Notes under the pieces: generated by a model
Database searches by the model: none
What the model was told of the DNA's origin: nothing
Seen by the model: only the letters and a program-made list of their open reading frames with translations
Part shown: in pieces, positions 1 through 9,269 of the stretch
How positions within the stretch are numbered: the first letter of the stretch is position 1
How the letters are laid out: the number at the start of each line of letters is the position of its first letter
Position numbers and translations under genes: made by a program
Assembly (NCBI GenBank): GCA_937892925.1
Contig: CALBHX010000031.1
Coordinates: 1 to 63,954 of the forward strand
From: an uncultured Lentisphaeraceae bacterium
Lineage (GTDB): Bacteria; Verrucomicrobiota; Kiritimatiellia; RFP12; DVOR01
DNA length: 63,954 bases
Direction: 5' to 3'

Positions 1-924
1 CTGATGGGAGAAGACTTCTTTCGGGAGGTTTTCCGCCTCGAGCGGCGATATGCGCGGCCAGGAGCACAAATCACCCATTGCGTACAGACGAACGGGACGC
101 TGCTGACGCCTTCTCTGGCAAATCTCTTCGCACACGAGCAGGTGTTGGTGGGTCTGAGCGTTGACGGGCCGGAGGCGGTTCATAACGCCCGCCGCCCGGA
201 TGCCGCCGGAGTGGGAAGCTATGCCGCCGTGATGCGGGGGCTGGAATGCCTGAAAGCTGCAAACGTGGAGTATAACCTGTTGACCCTGGTCTCGCAGAGC
301 AATGTCCATGACCCCGTGGGCACCTATCGCCACTTGCGCGACACCCTGGGGTGTCGTTTCATGCAGTTCATTGAATGCGTGGAGTTTGACCCCGCCGGCG
401 TATTACTTCCATATGCCCTCACACCGGAGGCATGGGCAGACTTTATGTGCGCAGTCTTTGATGAATGGTTGGCGCATGACGTACACACCGTTTCCGTGCG
501 CCTGTTCGACAGCATCGTCTCGCGTCTGCTCACCGGGCAGGCGAACAGCTGCGCCATGGGGAATGACTGCCGCGAATATGTTGTCGTAGAGCATACGGGC
601 GATGTGTACCCCTGCGACTTTTTTGTTCGCCCGGAGCTGAAGCTTGGCAATGTGCTTGAACAGGATTGGGACGAAATCTGGGATGCCCCGCAGCATACGG
701 CCTTCGGTCGGCGCAAAGCGCAGTGGAACGCCGCCTGCGACGCCTGCCCTTGGCTTACCTTCTGCCAGGGAGACTGCCCCAAAAACCGAACGGGGCACGA
801 TGCCTCCAGAGACCCCCGAACGCTTTCCTATCTCTGCCCCGCATGGAAACGCATCTATGCACACATTGTGCCGCCCCTGCGCAAGCTGGCAAAAACCGTG
901 CGCATCCACGCACCCCACACGTGA
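1..924 (+). CDS. Anaerobic sulfatase-maturating enzyme (radical SAM/SPASM), 3' portion
   Basis: The frame is open from base 1, so the 5' part of the gene lies outside the window; about 307 codons remain of a family usually near 370-400 residues. The missing part would carry the CxxxCxxC cluster motif that binds the S-adenosylmethionine [4Fe-4S]. What remains shows the end of the radical SAM barrel (QTNGTLL, VGLSVDGPEAVHNARR) and a SPASM domain with its cysteines: CAMGNDC, then GDVYPCDFF, then ACDACPWLTFCQGDCPKNR and a final YLCPAW. This is the arrangement of enzymes that oxidise an active-site Cys or Ser of sulfatases to formylglycine without oxygen. No intact sulfatase is in the window, but a sulfatase-fold relic lies at 33757-34932. 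A peptide-modifying SPASM enzyme of another subfamily is the main alternative. Confidence 0.85.
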   Translation: MMGEDFFREVFRLERRYARPGAQITHCVQTNGTLLTPSLANLFAHEQVLVGLSVDGPEAVHNARRPDAAGVGSYAAVMRGLECLKAANVEYNLLTLVSQSNVHDPVGTYRHLRDTLGCRFMQFIECVEFDPAGVLLPYALTPEAWADFMCAVFDEWLAHDVHTVSVRLFDSIVSRLLTGQANSCAMGNDCREYVVVEHTGDVYPCDFFVRPELKLGNVLEQDWDEIWDAPQHTAFGRRKAQWNAACDACPWLTFCQGDCPKNRTGHDASRDPRTLSYLCPAWKRIYAHIVPPLRKLAKTVRIHAPHT

Positions 925-952
925 ACAAACGCCTCATAGGGACAAAAAAAAA

Positions 953-980
953 CGCCGCCCGGATTGGGCGGCGCTTTTTA
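953..980. terminator. Bidirectional intrinsic terminator between convergent genes
   Basis: An 8 bp GC-only stem (953-960 with 966-973) with a 5 nt loop is followed by CTTTTTA on the plus strand and preceded by an A run at 943-950, which is a T run for minus-strand transcripts. It sits between the radical SAM gene and the convergent efflux operon, so it can stop both. Confidence 0.8.
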
Positions 981-1019
981 CAGAACGCTGTTGAGCTTAC
1001 GCAATGCAAGACGCTCTAT

Positions 1020-2633
1020 TTAACGTGCCGGCACAGCAGCCTCCTCACGAGCAATCGGTGCCAGAAGCGGTTCCGGCGCAGACGCCCGGGCAGACTTCAC
1101 CTCTGCCGGTGTAATTTCCGGAAAAGGTGTAACCTCATCCCATCCGCCGCAGAGGGCTTTATAGAGCGCCACCTGCTGCTGTGCAATGGTGCCTTCGCTC
1201 ACCACGCGAGCTTCATCGAGTGTTTGCAGCTGGCGCTGCGCATCGAGCACATCAAAAAAGTCTCCCAACCCGGCATCGTACTTGTTGGCAGCGATGTCGT
1301 AAGCATTCTGAGCGGCCTGAACACCCAGGCGAAGCTGGGCGAGCCGTTCCTGCTCTTGGCGGTACCCGGAGAGAGCGGTGCGAATATCGCCCAAAGCGGA
1401 GAGAACAACCTCCTCGTACTGCGCGAGGGCAGCCTTCTGCTGCTCCGTCTTAATATCGATATTGGCCACAATCTGTCCGCCACGGAAAATCGGCAGAGAA
1501 ATGCCGGGGCCAAAGTTATAGAAGTGGCTGTCCCAGTCAAAGAGATCGCCTAGCGTAAGGGAATCAAGGCCAATCGAGCCGGAGATGTAGACAGAAGGGT
1601 AGCGCTCGGCCTTGGCGCTTCCGAGTGTTTCGGCAGCGGCTTTAAGGCGGCGTTCAGCGGCGTAGACATCCGGGCGGCGGCGAATCGCATCCGCTGGAAT
1701 ACCGCCGTCAAGGCTCAGGGATTCCGCCTGCGGGATACCGGAGGGGCGAAGACCGGCAGCCTTCATACGCAGCTCGTCTTTATTGCTGGAAGGCGAGCCG
1801 GGGGCGCGTTCCGGAAGTTCGGGCTCAATCAGCTCGGGCGGAAGTGTGCCGGGCGTAACGCCGCAGAGGAGCGCGATAGCGTTCTCGGCAGAGACGATCT
1901 GCGCCTTGAGGCTGGGAATGGCGGCGGCTGTGTTGCGCAGATCATACTCAGCCTGATTCTTCTGCAGGTCGTTGGTGATCCCCGCGCGATTGCGATCGCT
2001 CATCAAGTCGTAATTGGCCTGCTGAAGGCGCAGGTTGTCCTGAGCAACCATGAGGCGCCCCTGGAGCGTCCGCAGCTCCAGATAACTGGAGGCCAGCGCG
2101 GAGGAAACGGAGACCCAGGCGGCCTTGAGGTCGGCCTCGGAAGCCTGCGCCTCCGCTTTGGCAGCCTCGGCAAGCGACTGCGTGCGCCCGAAGAGATCGA
2201 GCTCCCAGCGGGCGGAAGCTGCAAGGTTATAATCGGTGTACCGGCGGCGGCCGGCGGCGGAGAGTCCGTTCTCAGAAGTGCGTGCACGGGAAAGATCGCC
2301 CCCGAGGCTGGCACTTGGCCACAATGCACCGCGTTGATATTCCCACGCGGCGCGGGCAGCGGCCAGATTGGCGCGGGCGGCAGCGAAGGAGCGGTTGGCG
2401 GCGTAAGCTTTGGCCATGAGGCGGGTGAGGCGCTCATCCCCGAAGTGCTGCCACCAAACGGTCTGATCCTCGGCCTCGGCTGTGGTGAGCGCGGGGAGCG
2501 TCTCAGGACGCATGTCAGGGGCTACGGAGGCTTCATCCAGCACAACGGAAACGGGACGCTCAGAGTAGGAAGTGAGCGAAGTGCACCCGGCCAGGAGCAG
2601 TAGGGTGCTGAGGGTCAGAAAGGAAGATTTCAT
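1020..2633 (-). CDS. RND efflux outer-membrane factor (NodT/OprM-type lipoprotein)
   Basis: 537 residues. It forms the trimeric outer-membrane exit duct of a tripartite drug/solute pump. The N-terminus is a lipoprotein signal with lipobox LLAGC near residue 16. Two OEP repeats rich in Ala, Leu and Gln follow, each with the long helices of the periplasmic barrel (for example AAARANLAAARAAWEYQRG in the first half and AAERRLKAAAETLGSAKAE in the second). The length is slightly above the usual 460-500 because of a Pro-rich insertion near the middle and an Ala/Pro-rich tail. The start codon overlaps the stop of the RND permease by 4 nt (ATGA), so it is translationally coupled as the last gene of the operon. 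The substrate cannot be read from sequence. Confidence 0.93.
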   Translation of the reverse strand: MKSSFLTLSTLLLLAGCTSLTSYSERPVSVVLDEASVAPDMRPETLPALTTAEAEDQTVWWQHFGDERLTRLMAKAYAANRSFAAARANLAAARAAWEYQRGALWPSASLGGDLSRARTSENGLSAAGRRRYTDYNLAASARWELDLFGRTQSLAEAAKAEAQASEADLKAAWVSVSSALASSYLELRTLQGRLMVAQDNLRLQQANYDLMSDRNRAGITNDLQKNQAEYDLRNTAAAIPSLKAQIVSAENAIALLCGVTPGTLPPELIEPELPERAPGSPSSNKDELRMKAAGLRPSGIPQAESLSLDGGIPADAIRRRPDVYAAERRLKAAAETLGSAKAERYPSVYISGSIGLDSLTLGDLFDWDSHFYNFGPGISLPIFRGGQIVANIDIKTEQQKAALAQYEEVVLSALGDIRTALSGYRQEQERLAQLRLGVQAAQNAYDIAANKYDAGLGDFFDVLDAQRQLQTLDEARVVSEGTIAQQQVALYKALCGGWDEVTPFPEITPAEVKSARASAPEPLLAPIAREEAAVPAR

Positions 2634-5600
2634 TCTGCGGCCTCCTTGTGATGAGTGGTTCCGAAGAGGGCATAGGTGCTCTCGCGCATCTTCTCGAAGA
2701 GGGAATAGAGCGCAGGGATCATCAACAACCCAACGGTCGTGGCCATAAGCATGCCGAAGTAAACGGTTACGCCGATATGCTGGCGGCTGGCGGCACCTGC
2801 ACCGGTGGCGTAGACCATGGGGAGCACCCCGAGGATAAAGGTGAGCGCCGTCATGAGCACCGCGCGAAGACGCTCGCTTGCACCTTCACCTGCGGCATCC
2901 ACAATGCTCAGCCCCTGCTGGCGGCGGGTAGCGGCAAACTCCACAATGAGAATGGCGTTTTTGGCGGCCAGAGCCACTAGCAGAAGAAGGCCGAGCTGGG
3001 CATAAATCGAAAGATTGAGACCTTTATACATAATCCCGAGAAGTGCGCCGGCACAGCCCACAATGATGGAGGTCATTACGGGGAGCGGAAGCGTCCAGCT
3101 TTCATATTGCGCAACAAGGAAGAGATAGCCGAAAAGGAAAGCGGCCAACACCAGAATGGTTGTCTGCCCGGAAACGGCATTTTCCTGATAGGACAGGTCA
3201 GACCACGAGAAGGTGAAGTCTCTGGAGAGTGTTTGCCGCGCCACGCGCCGGACGGCCTCCATACCCTCGCCCGAGGAAAAACCTGAAGCGGTGTTGGCCG
3301 TGATGCTGGCAGATGGGAAAAGATTGTAGCGCGGATAGGAGCGCGTACCGGCAACAGAACGGGTGGTCACCATGGCACTCACCGGAACCATAGCGCCGGT
3401 CGTACTCTGCGCGTAAAGGCGGCCAATCGACTCCACTCCGCTGCGCCCCTTCCAATCGGCCTGAACAACCACTTGGTTCACTTGCGTGCCGATGTTGATA
3501 TCGTTCACGTAATACGAGCCGAGGTAGGACTGAAGCGTGGAATAGAGCGTTGCGATAGGCACCTTATAGGTCTCGGCCTTGGTGCGGTCAACATCCAGCT
3601 GAATATGCGGCGTTCCGGAAGTGTAGGGCGAGAAGGCCGACGCAATCTCAGAAGTCTGGTTGAGCGCGGCTAGGAAGCTGCGTAAATTTCGCTCGATCAC
3701 CTCCGGATCTGTAGACGCCAGCGACTGGAATTGGATGCTCATACCACCGGTATTACCCAAGCCCATAATCGCGGGAGGCACCATGGCGAAGAACTTGCCT
3801 TCGTGATGTGTGGCGGCCAGCGCCATGATCTGATTGAGCAGGCTCCGTGCGGAGACCCCCTCGGGGCGCTTCGCCCACTCATCCAGCGCCACGATGAGCA
3901 TGCCCGTGTTTTCGGCAGAGCCGGAAATCATGGCATGCCCCACCACGGCCAACACATCCTTCACACCCGGAAGCTGACTAATCTCGTTGCTCACCTGCAG
4001 GATCACCTTGTCGGTAACACTGCGGTTTGTCCCCTCTCGCAAAGACATATCAACAAAGACAACGCCCTGATCCTCTTCTGGGAGGAAGGACGACGGTGTT
4101 TTTTCCAAAGCCAGAATCGCGCCGGCAGCCGTCACCAACAGGAGCAGCAGCGTCAAAAGCCGCCGCGCCGCCAGGAACTTGGAAACCATGGCATACCGTT
4201 TACGGAACCAATCCAACCCTTTATTGAACCAGGTAAACGGATCCCACCACCGGTGATGCTCGGTCGGTTTGCCCATAATTGTAGCGCAAATCGCTGGGGA
4301 CAACGTCAGCGCATTCACCGTCGAAAAGAGAATCGCCACCGACATCGTAACCGCAAACTGGGCATAAATCCGGCCGGTAATGCCCGAGATGAACCCGACC
4401 GGGACGAAGATTGCCAGCAGCACCAACGTGGTGGCAATCACTGCACCGGTAACCTCGTGCATCGTGAGCAGGGTTGCCGTTTTCCGATCGAGCTTGCTCT
4501 TGTCCATGTGATACTGTACGCGCTCAACCACCACGATTGCATCGTCCACCACCGAGCCGATCGCCAGCACCAACGCAAAGAGCGAGAGCGTGTTAATGGA
4601 GAAGTCAAACAGTTTAAGCACAGCAAACGTGCAGAGCAGCGAGACCGGAATGGCGCACACCGGCACCAGCGTGGCGCGAAGATCCTGCAAGAAAATAAAG
4701 CACACAATCACCACCAGAACAAACGTTTCCAGCAGCGTGGAGACAATTTCCTTGATGGAATCGCGTACCACCTCCGTGGCGTCATACGCAAAGACGCATT
4801 CCAGATCTCCGGGGAACAGAGGCTTCAGCCGCTCCAGCTCCGCCCGAATAGCATCCACCGCTTCAATCGCGTTGGTGCCAGGCGTCTGGTTCAGCCCCAT
4901 AGACACCGCATCCGCGCCGTTAAAGAAGCCTGTATTAGCGAAAGACTGTTCGCCCACTTCCACCCGCGCCACATCGCGCAGGCGGATCATGCCGCCCTCT
5001 TCGGCCGTGCGCACGACGATCTGTTCAAACTCCTTCACAGAGGCCAGACGGCCATTCGTAACGATCGAGTACACATTGCGCACCGTTGGGTCAGCCACCG
5101 GCGAGGCGCCTACCGAACCCAGCGAGGCCTGGCGGTTCTGCGAATCAATCGCAGAAATCACGTCATCCGCCGAAAGCCCCTGCGCCGCCAGACGCTCCGG
5201 ATCCAGCCAAATGCGCATCGCCACCTTTGCACCGTAAACATCCGCCCCGCCAACACCCGGAATACGCAGCAGCGCATCGCGCACATTGGAATACAAAAAG
5301 TCGGCAATTTGCAGCTTGTTCAACTCCCCTTTTGGCGAGCGGAAGGAAATGAATCCCAGCATGGAGGGCGACTGCGAGCTCACCGACACGCCCTGCTTCG
5401 TCACCTCCGCCGGGAGTTTCGGTTCGGCGCGTGCAACACGGTTTTGCACACGCACCATGCTCATATCGCGATCCGCGCCCACTGCAAACGTTACCGTCAG
5501 CGTATAGCGGCCATTGTCCGTACATTCCGAAGACATATACAGCATGTCTTCCACGCCGTTGACCTCCGATTCGATCGGAATAGCCACCGTGTTGGCCAAA

Positions 5601-5866
5601 TCCACCGCGTTGGCGCCCGGGTACGAACAGCTTACACGCACCGTCGGCGGCGCCACCTCCGGATACTGCTCAATGGGGAGCGTCTTGATCGCGATCACCC
5701 CCACCAGCGTCATCACAATTGCGATTACAAACGCCAACCGCGGACGATTCACAAAGATACGCGAGAGGATGGGCGTCTGCGGCAGTTTAGCCACCGCCTC
5801 CTGCACCACCCGGCGCTCGTTCGCCTCAATTTCCTCGAGGCTCATGTTTCGATCTTGCTCTGCCAT
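2630..5866 (-). CDS. RND multidrug efflux permease, HAE1/AcrB family
   Basis: 1078 residues, close to AcrB/MexB (about 1030-1050). It is the inner-membrane proton-driven pump of the tripartite system. The first membrane segment follows a cytoplasmic N-terminal helix (FVNRPRLAFVIAIVMTLVGV). Proton-relay acidic residues are present in TM4 (GSVVDDAIVVVE) and the lysine in TM10 (ALAAKNAILIVEFA). Two large periplasmic loops and an internal repeat are evident, and the C-terminus holds the usual GVLPM and YFGMLMATTVG segments. It lies 12 nt downstream of the adaptor gene with AAGGA upstream of its ATG, and overlaps the outer-membrane factor gene by 4 nt. The unusually long cytoplasmic N-terminus (about 40 residues before TM1) is the only departure from AcrB. 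Confidence 0.96.
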   Translation of the reverse strand: MAEQDRNMSLEEIEANERRVVQEAVAKLPQTPILSRIFVNRPRLAFVIAIVMTLVGVIAIKTLPIEQYPEVAPPTVRVSCSYPGANAVDLANTVAIPIESEVNGVEDMLYMSSECTDNGRYTLTVTFAVGADRDMSMVRVQNRVARAEPKLPAEVTKQGVSVSSQSPSMLGFISFRSPKGELNKLQIADFLYSNVRDALLRIPGVGGADVYGAKVAMRIWLDPERLAAQGLSADDVISAIDSQNRQASLGSVGASPVADPTVRNVYSIVTNGRLASVKEFEQIVVRTAEEGGMIRLRDVARVEVGEQSFANTGFFNGADAVSMGLNQTPGTNAIEAVDAIRAELERLKPLFPGDLECVFAYDATEVVRDSIKEIVSTLLETFVLVVIVCFIFLQDLRATLVPVCAIPVSLLCTFAVLKLFDFSINTLSLFALVLAIGSVVDDAIVVVERVQYHMDKSKLDRKTATLLTMHEVTGAVIATTLVLLAIFVPVGFISGITGRIYAQFAVTMSVAILFSTVNALTLSPAICATIMGKPTEHHRWWDPFTWFNKGLDWFRKRYAMVSKFLAARRLLTLLLLLVTAAGAILALEKTPSSFLPEEDQGVVFVDMSLREGTNRSVTDKVILQVSNEISQLPGVKDVLAVVGHAMISGSAENTGMLIVALDEWAKRPEGVSARSLLNQIMALAATHHEGKFFAMVPPAIMGLGNTGGMSIQFQSLASTDPEVIERNLRSFLAALNQTSEIASAFSPYTSGTPHIQLDVDRTKAETYKVPIATLYSTLQSYLGSYYVNDINIGTQVNQVVVQADWKGRSGVESIGRLYAQSTTGAMVPVSAMVTTRSVAGTRSYPRYNLFPSASITANTASGFSSGEGMEAVRRVARQTLSRDFTFSWSDLSYQENAVSGQTTILVLAAFLFGYLFLVAQYESWTLPLPVMTSIIVGCAGALLGIMYKGLNLSIYAQLGLLLLVALAAKNAILIVEFAATRRQQGLSIVDAAGEGASERLRAVLMTALTFILGVLPMVYATGAGAASRQHIGVTVYFGMLMATTVGLLMIPALYSLFEKMRESTYALFGTTHHKEAAE

Positions 5867-5878
5867 AATCCGAAATCC

Positions 5879-7132
5879 TTACTTGGCGGCCGGGGCAACC
5901 ATCGCAGCTGCCTTCTGCTTCACAGCGGGATTAACCACATTGAGCTTGGTGTTCTCCGAGACATTCACCACCCCGTCGCACACCACCTCATCACCGGGCT
6001 TCAGCCCCGAAAGAATGGCCGTATAGCCCCCCTGCGTCTCGCCCAACTTAACAATCCGGCGAACCGCGCGCCCCTTTTCGTTCACATAGACATAGTCGCC
6101 TGTTGCGTTTGTCAGCGCCGCTGTAGACGGCACTGCCAGCACCTGCTTCGGCTTCGCCTCGCTCAAAAGCACCGTTACATACGCATTCGCCAACAGAAAC
6201 TGATCCGGGTTGGCAAACCGATAACGCACCGGCAGTGACGCCGTCGATGCATCCATCTCGTTGCTTGTGAAGTCCAAGACCCCATCTTCGGCATAAATCG
6301 AACCATCCGCCAGCCGCAACTGCGCCCGGATGGCCTCCGTCGCACTTCCCTTTTCTTTCACGATCCGCGCAGCCTGCAGCGACTCCCGGTCCGGCACGGA
6401 AAAGACGACGCGCACTGGATCGGTCTGGACAATGCGAGCGAGCGACCCCATCGATGGCGCCACGTAGTCCCCCTTCTTCAGCAGGCTTTTGCCAATGCGC
6501 CCGGAAATCGGCGCTGTGATCCGCGTATATCCCAAATTAATTTCTGCGCTCTTTAAATCAGCCTCACACTGCGCAATCGCCGCACGCGCCTCCAACATGT
6601 TTGCATACGCCTGATCAATCTCCGCTTCCGTTACCGAGCGCTTATCCACCTTGCTGATACGCCCATAGTAACGATCTGCGTTATCGCTGGAAGCCTTCGC
6701 TTTTTCAAGCGCGGCCTTTGCCTGCGCCACTCGCGCCTCATACACCCGCGGATCAATCAGATAAAGCAACTCTCCGGCCTTCACCATGGTGCCTTCCTTG
6801 AAGGACACCTCTGCGATTGTCCCATCGATCTGCGCCCGCAAATCCGTCGATTCAATAGGCTCCACATGCGCCATGAACTCCTGGGGCGGATTCATTGCAC
6901 GCAATGCCGCACACTCCGTTTCCACCGTCACCGGGCGATCCTGCATCAACGCCGCACGCGCCTGCGCTGCCTGCGCCTGCGCCTTTGCCTCGCGGCTATT
7001 GAAATAGATGTTCCCGGAAAACCACCCCAGCACAAACGCCACCGCCACTGTCAGCAGCAGCCCAATCACCATGCCAGCGCCCGATGTGCGTTTCGCCTCC
7101 GCCGGCTCCGTCTGCTTTTTCATCTCGTCCAT
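5879..7132 (-). CDS. RND efflux periplasmic adaptor subunit (AcrA/MexA family)
   Basis: 417 residues from ATG 7132. A GTG six bases upstream is possible, but it is only 3 nt from the AGGAG Shine-Dalgarno; the ATG has 9 nt spacing. The protein has an N-terminal signal-anchor helix (VIGLLLTVAVAFVLGWFSG), a first lipoyl half (ELLYLIDPRVYEARVAQAKAALEKAKA), an alpha-helical hairpin, a second lipoyl half (RITAPISGRIGKSLLKKGDYV), and beta-barrel and membrane-proximal domains. It bridges the RND pump to the outer-membrane channel. No lipobox is seen, so it is probably anchored by the N-terminal helix. It follows the tetR gene by 2 nt and precedes the permease by 12 nt, which points to one transcript. 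Confidence 0.94.
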   Translation of the reverse strand: MDEMKKQTEPAEAKRTSGAGMVIGLLLTVAVAFVLGWFSGNIYFNSREAKAQAQAAQARAALMQDRPVTVETECAALRAMNPPQEFMAHVEPIESTDLRAQIDGTIAEVSFKEGTMVKAGELLYLIDPRVYEARVAQAKAALEKAKASSDNADRYYGRISKVDKRSVTEAEIDQAYANMLEARAAIAQCEADLKSAEINLGYTRITAPISGRIGKSLLKKGDYVAPSMGSLARIVQTDPVRVVFSVPDRESLQAARIVKEKGSATEAIRAQLRLADGSIYAEDGVLDFTSNEMDASTASLPVRYRFANPDQFLLANAYVTVLLSEAKPKQVLAVPSTAALTNATGDYVYVNEKGRAVRRIVKLGETQGGYTAILSGLKPGDEVVCDGVVNVSENTKLNVVNPAVKQKAAAMVAPAAK

Positions 7133-7134
7133 AT

Positions 7135-7743
7135 TCACTTGCTCCTTATTCCTTCAAGGATAAACTCCAGCCCCGCTTCCAACGTCGGGCGCAAATCAAA
7201 TGTTTTCTTGTGAAGGTAAATCGCTCGATGCACGCCAAAGAAACACGCACACAGCAGGCTTGCCAGCTGCTCTGATGTCAACGGCGAGACGACCGCCCCC
7301 GAAGCTTTCAGCCGATCCAGGCACACCACCAGGCGCTCCCCGGGATCGGACACCACCAGATTATCCAACTTCTTGCGCAGTTTGGCCGTCAAGGCCTCAC
7401 TCCATTCCACCCGGCTCATCACAAACTGCATGAACTGCCGGTGCAAACTGTTTGTAGCCAAAACATCCGCCCACGCCAGAAACGTTTCCTTAATCGCCTC
7501 CAGCGTCTCAGCCTGCTCCAGAGCCTTCAGCGGGTCATACGACTCCTGCATATGCAGGATCAGCGCCGCCAATAAATCCTCTTTGCTCTTGAAGTGCCAG
7601 AAAATGGCCCCCTTCGTTAAATGGATCCGCCGCGCGATATCATTAAACGTAGTCAATGCATAACCACGCTTCGAGAAACTGTCCAGCGCCACCCGCAGAA
7701 TGGCTCGCCGCGTTTCCATCGCCTCTTCCTTGGAACGCCTCAT
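7135..7743 (-). CDS. TetR/AcrR-family transcriptional regulator of the efflux operon
   Basis: 202 residues. The N-terminal TetR helix-turn-helix is clear at about residues 10-58 (ALTTFNDIARRIHLTKGAIF, then WHFKSKEDLLAAL). The rest is the helical ligand and dimer domain, with a C-terminal region resembling the AcrR_C type. It is the first gene of the efflux operon rather than divergent from it, so it would repress its own transcription together with the pump genes until a ligand binds. The ATG is preceded by AAGGAAGCG. Promoter and imperfect palindrome are described at 7758-7798. The ligand is unknown. Confidence 0.93.
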   Translation of the reverse strand: MRRSKEEAMETRRAILRVALDSFSKRGYALTTFNDIARRIHLTKGAIFWHFKSKEDLLAALILHMQESYDPLKALEQAETLEAIKETFLAWADVLATNSLHRQFMQFVMSRVEWSEALTAKLRKKLDNLVVSDPGERLVVCLDRLKASGAVVSPLTSEQLASLLCACFFGVHRAIYLHKKTFDLRPTLEAGLEFILEGIRSK

Positions 7744-7757
7744 CGCTTCCTTTCACG

Positions 7758-7798
7758 TAATGAGCGCATATTATACAAACCGCCCAGAAGGTAAGCAA
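7758..7798 (-). promoter_or_regulatory. Promoter and candidate TetR operator of the efflux operon
   Basis: Reading the minus strand, TTGCTT (7793-7798) and TATAAT (7770-7775) are separated by 17 nt, upstream of the tetR start at 7743. A 16 nt imperfect palindrome (TAATGAGCGCATATTA, 7758-7773, 6 of 8 pairs matched) overlaps the -10 and transcription start, where an autorepressor would bind. The promoter call is fairly good; the operator is inference. Confidence 0.6.
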
Positions 7799-8376
7799 GC
7801 AAAAAGTTATCCCCTCAGCGCATTCCAACATGTCAAGATTTTCCATCGGCTCCCGCGCCATCCTGTCCATAAGTATTTCCCACGCCACGCCAAGCCCGCA
7901 TCATACGGTGCCCCGTTCACCACGCCCATTGCCCTTCCCAAAAAGTAGCCGAAAGTTCTCCTCTGGCAAACCGATAAACAGCAACATCCTTAAAATCGAT
8001 ACACGCTTGATCCGACTTCCTTCACATCGGCAATCTTCCATGGAGTGCCGCCTGCGTGTATTCAGCGAGCCTTTCCTGCTCGCACGTGCTGTCGGATTCT
8101 GTCGGCTGCTTTCGTTCAGTCAGCCTGATAAACGGCAGCGCAACAGAGGGCTGTTCCATGAAGCGTATCACGGGTTCATGTCAGAGGCCCTGTTCGATTC
8201 CTTTCTACCGCGACCTTATCGTTTTTGTTCATCGTCTCGCCTCGTTTCCAGCTGCATGAATAACCCGCTCTTACCGGGGGCAGGAGCAAGGCTCAGCTCC
8301 ACCAAGTCAAGATGCTCAAGAGGATTCCTGAACCTGACACGATCTTCCTAAACGCCTTTATTCTCCTCGTCAACAC
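7799..8376. other. Intergenic region with no supported gene
   Basis: About 580 bp between the divergent efflux operon and the flavin reductase. Short open frames occur on both strands, but none has a recognisable domain, a convincing ribosome binding site or biased codon use. I see no RNA gene or repeat in it. Confidence 0.5.
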
Positions 8377-8406
8377 TTGAAATCACAATTCGCTTGAGCA
8401 TATAAT
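8377..8406 (+). promoter_or_regulatory. Sigma-70-like promoter of the flavin reductase gene
   Basis: TTGAAA (8377-8382) and a perfect TATAAT (8401-8406) with 18 nt spacing lie 49 nt upstream of the ATG at 8455. A strong Shine-Dalgarno (GAGGAGG) precedes the start. Confidence 0.7.
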
Positions 8407-8454
8407 ATGGATAAGAAGAACAAGTCATAACCCTGATTGTGAGGAGGTATTATC

Positions 8455-9021
8455 ATGAGAACAAAACTCAACATTACCGATGGAATTTTCCCCATGCCGG
8501 TTCTAATGGTTGCAACTTATAACGAAGACGGCAGCATCAACGTGATGAACGCTGCGTGGGGCACGATGCAGGAGCGGGACACCGTTGTCCTGAATCTCTC
8601 CGAAACCCACAAGACCGTACAGAACATCAAAGCCCGAGGCGCGTTTACCGTTAGTATCGCCGATGTCGCGCACATAACCGAAGCAGACTATTTCGGCGTG
8701 GAATCCGGCAATAACGTCCCCGACAAATTCTCGCGCAGTGGTCTAACTGCCAGCAAGGCGGAGACCGTGGACGCCCCTGTCATTCATGAGTTTCCGATTT
8801 GCTTGGAGTGCAAGTTTATCGAATACCAGACAAACGCATATGGCTGCGGCGTCATCGGCAAGGTGGTTCATGTTACAGCCGATGAACGCGTTATGACAAA
8901 TGGCAAAATAGATATGTCCAAGGTGAACGCCATCGCATTTGACCCCTACACCCACGGTTATTATCAGGTCTCCACGCGTGTTGGCGAAGCGTTCCACGAC
9001 GGATTAAAGCTTAAAAAATAA
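8455..9021 (+). CDS. Flavin reductase family protein (FMN-binding split barrel)
   Basis: 188 residues. It fits the flavin reductase-like split-barrel family (FMN-binding NADH/NADPH oxidoreductases related to FlaRed and the HpaC group). The N-terminal strand holds PMPVLMVATYNEDGSINVMN, followed by the flavin-contacting VLNLSETHKTVQNI and the FTVSIAD segment. A conserved-looking Cys pair region (FPICLECKFIEYQ) lies in the middle. It stands alone with its own strong promoter and Shine-Dalgarno. Its codon use is visibly less GC-biased than its neighbours (many AAC/AAA/ATT and A-ending codons), and the sequence has a Firmicutes-like look, so recent acquisition is possible. The electron acceptor is not predictable. 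Confidence 0.85.
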   Translation: MRTKLNITDGIFPMPVLMVATYNEDGSINVMNAAWGTMQERDTVVLNLSETHKTVQNIKARGAFTVSIADVAHITEADYFGVESGNNVPDKFSRSGLTASKAETVDAPVIHEFPICLECKFIEYQTNAYGCGVIGKVVHVTADERVMTNGKIDMSKVNAIAFDPYTHGYYQVSTRVGEAFHDGLKLKK

Positions 9022-9269
9022 CGTACCCGAAAGCGCAGGCAACGCCTGTACAACGGCTTTTGTCCCTGTAAAACAGTTGGGGCTGCAAAATTTCCCCTTG
9101 TGGAGAAACACGCCATGCTGGCGAGCCCCCTCGTTGAGCTTTGTCATCCGGTCAATCATGCACGGCGGGACTCACCCAAAACGGCGTGCCGCCTGTTTTG
9201 TTATCCATTTCATCTAGAATAACGGTGCTCGGCCACACTCCCCGATTTCTCGAATACACAACCCCCACC

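Noticed and set aside
3731..6238. 835-codon open frame on the plus strand across the efflux permease and adaptor
   Set aside because: It is the antisense shadow of two clearly recognised RND genes; its His/Arg/Gln-rich translation has no domain. GC-rich coding DNA often leaves such frames.
7830..8351. 173-codon open frame in the gap before the flavin reductase
   Set aside because: No Shine-Dalgarno, no domain and Arg/Ser/Pro/Leu-rich content typical of non-coding sequence.
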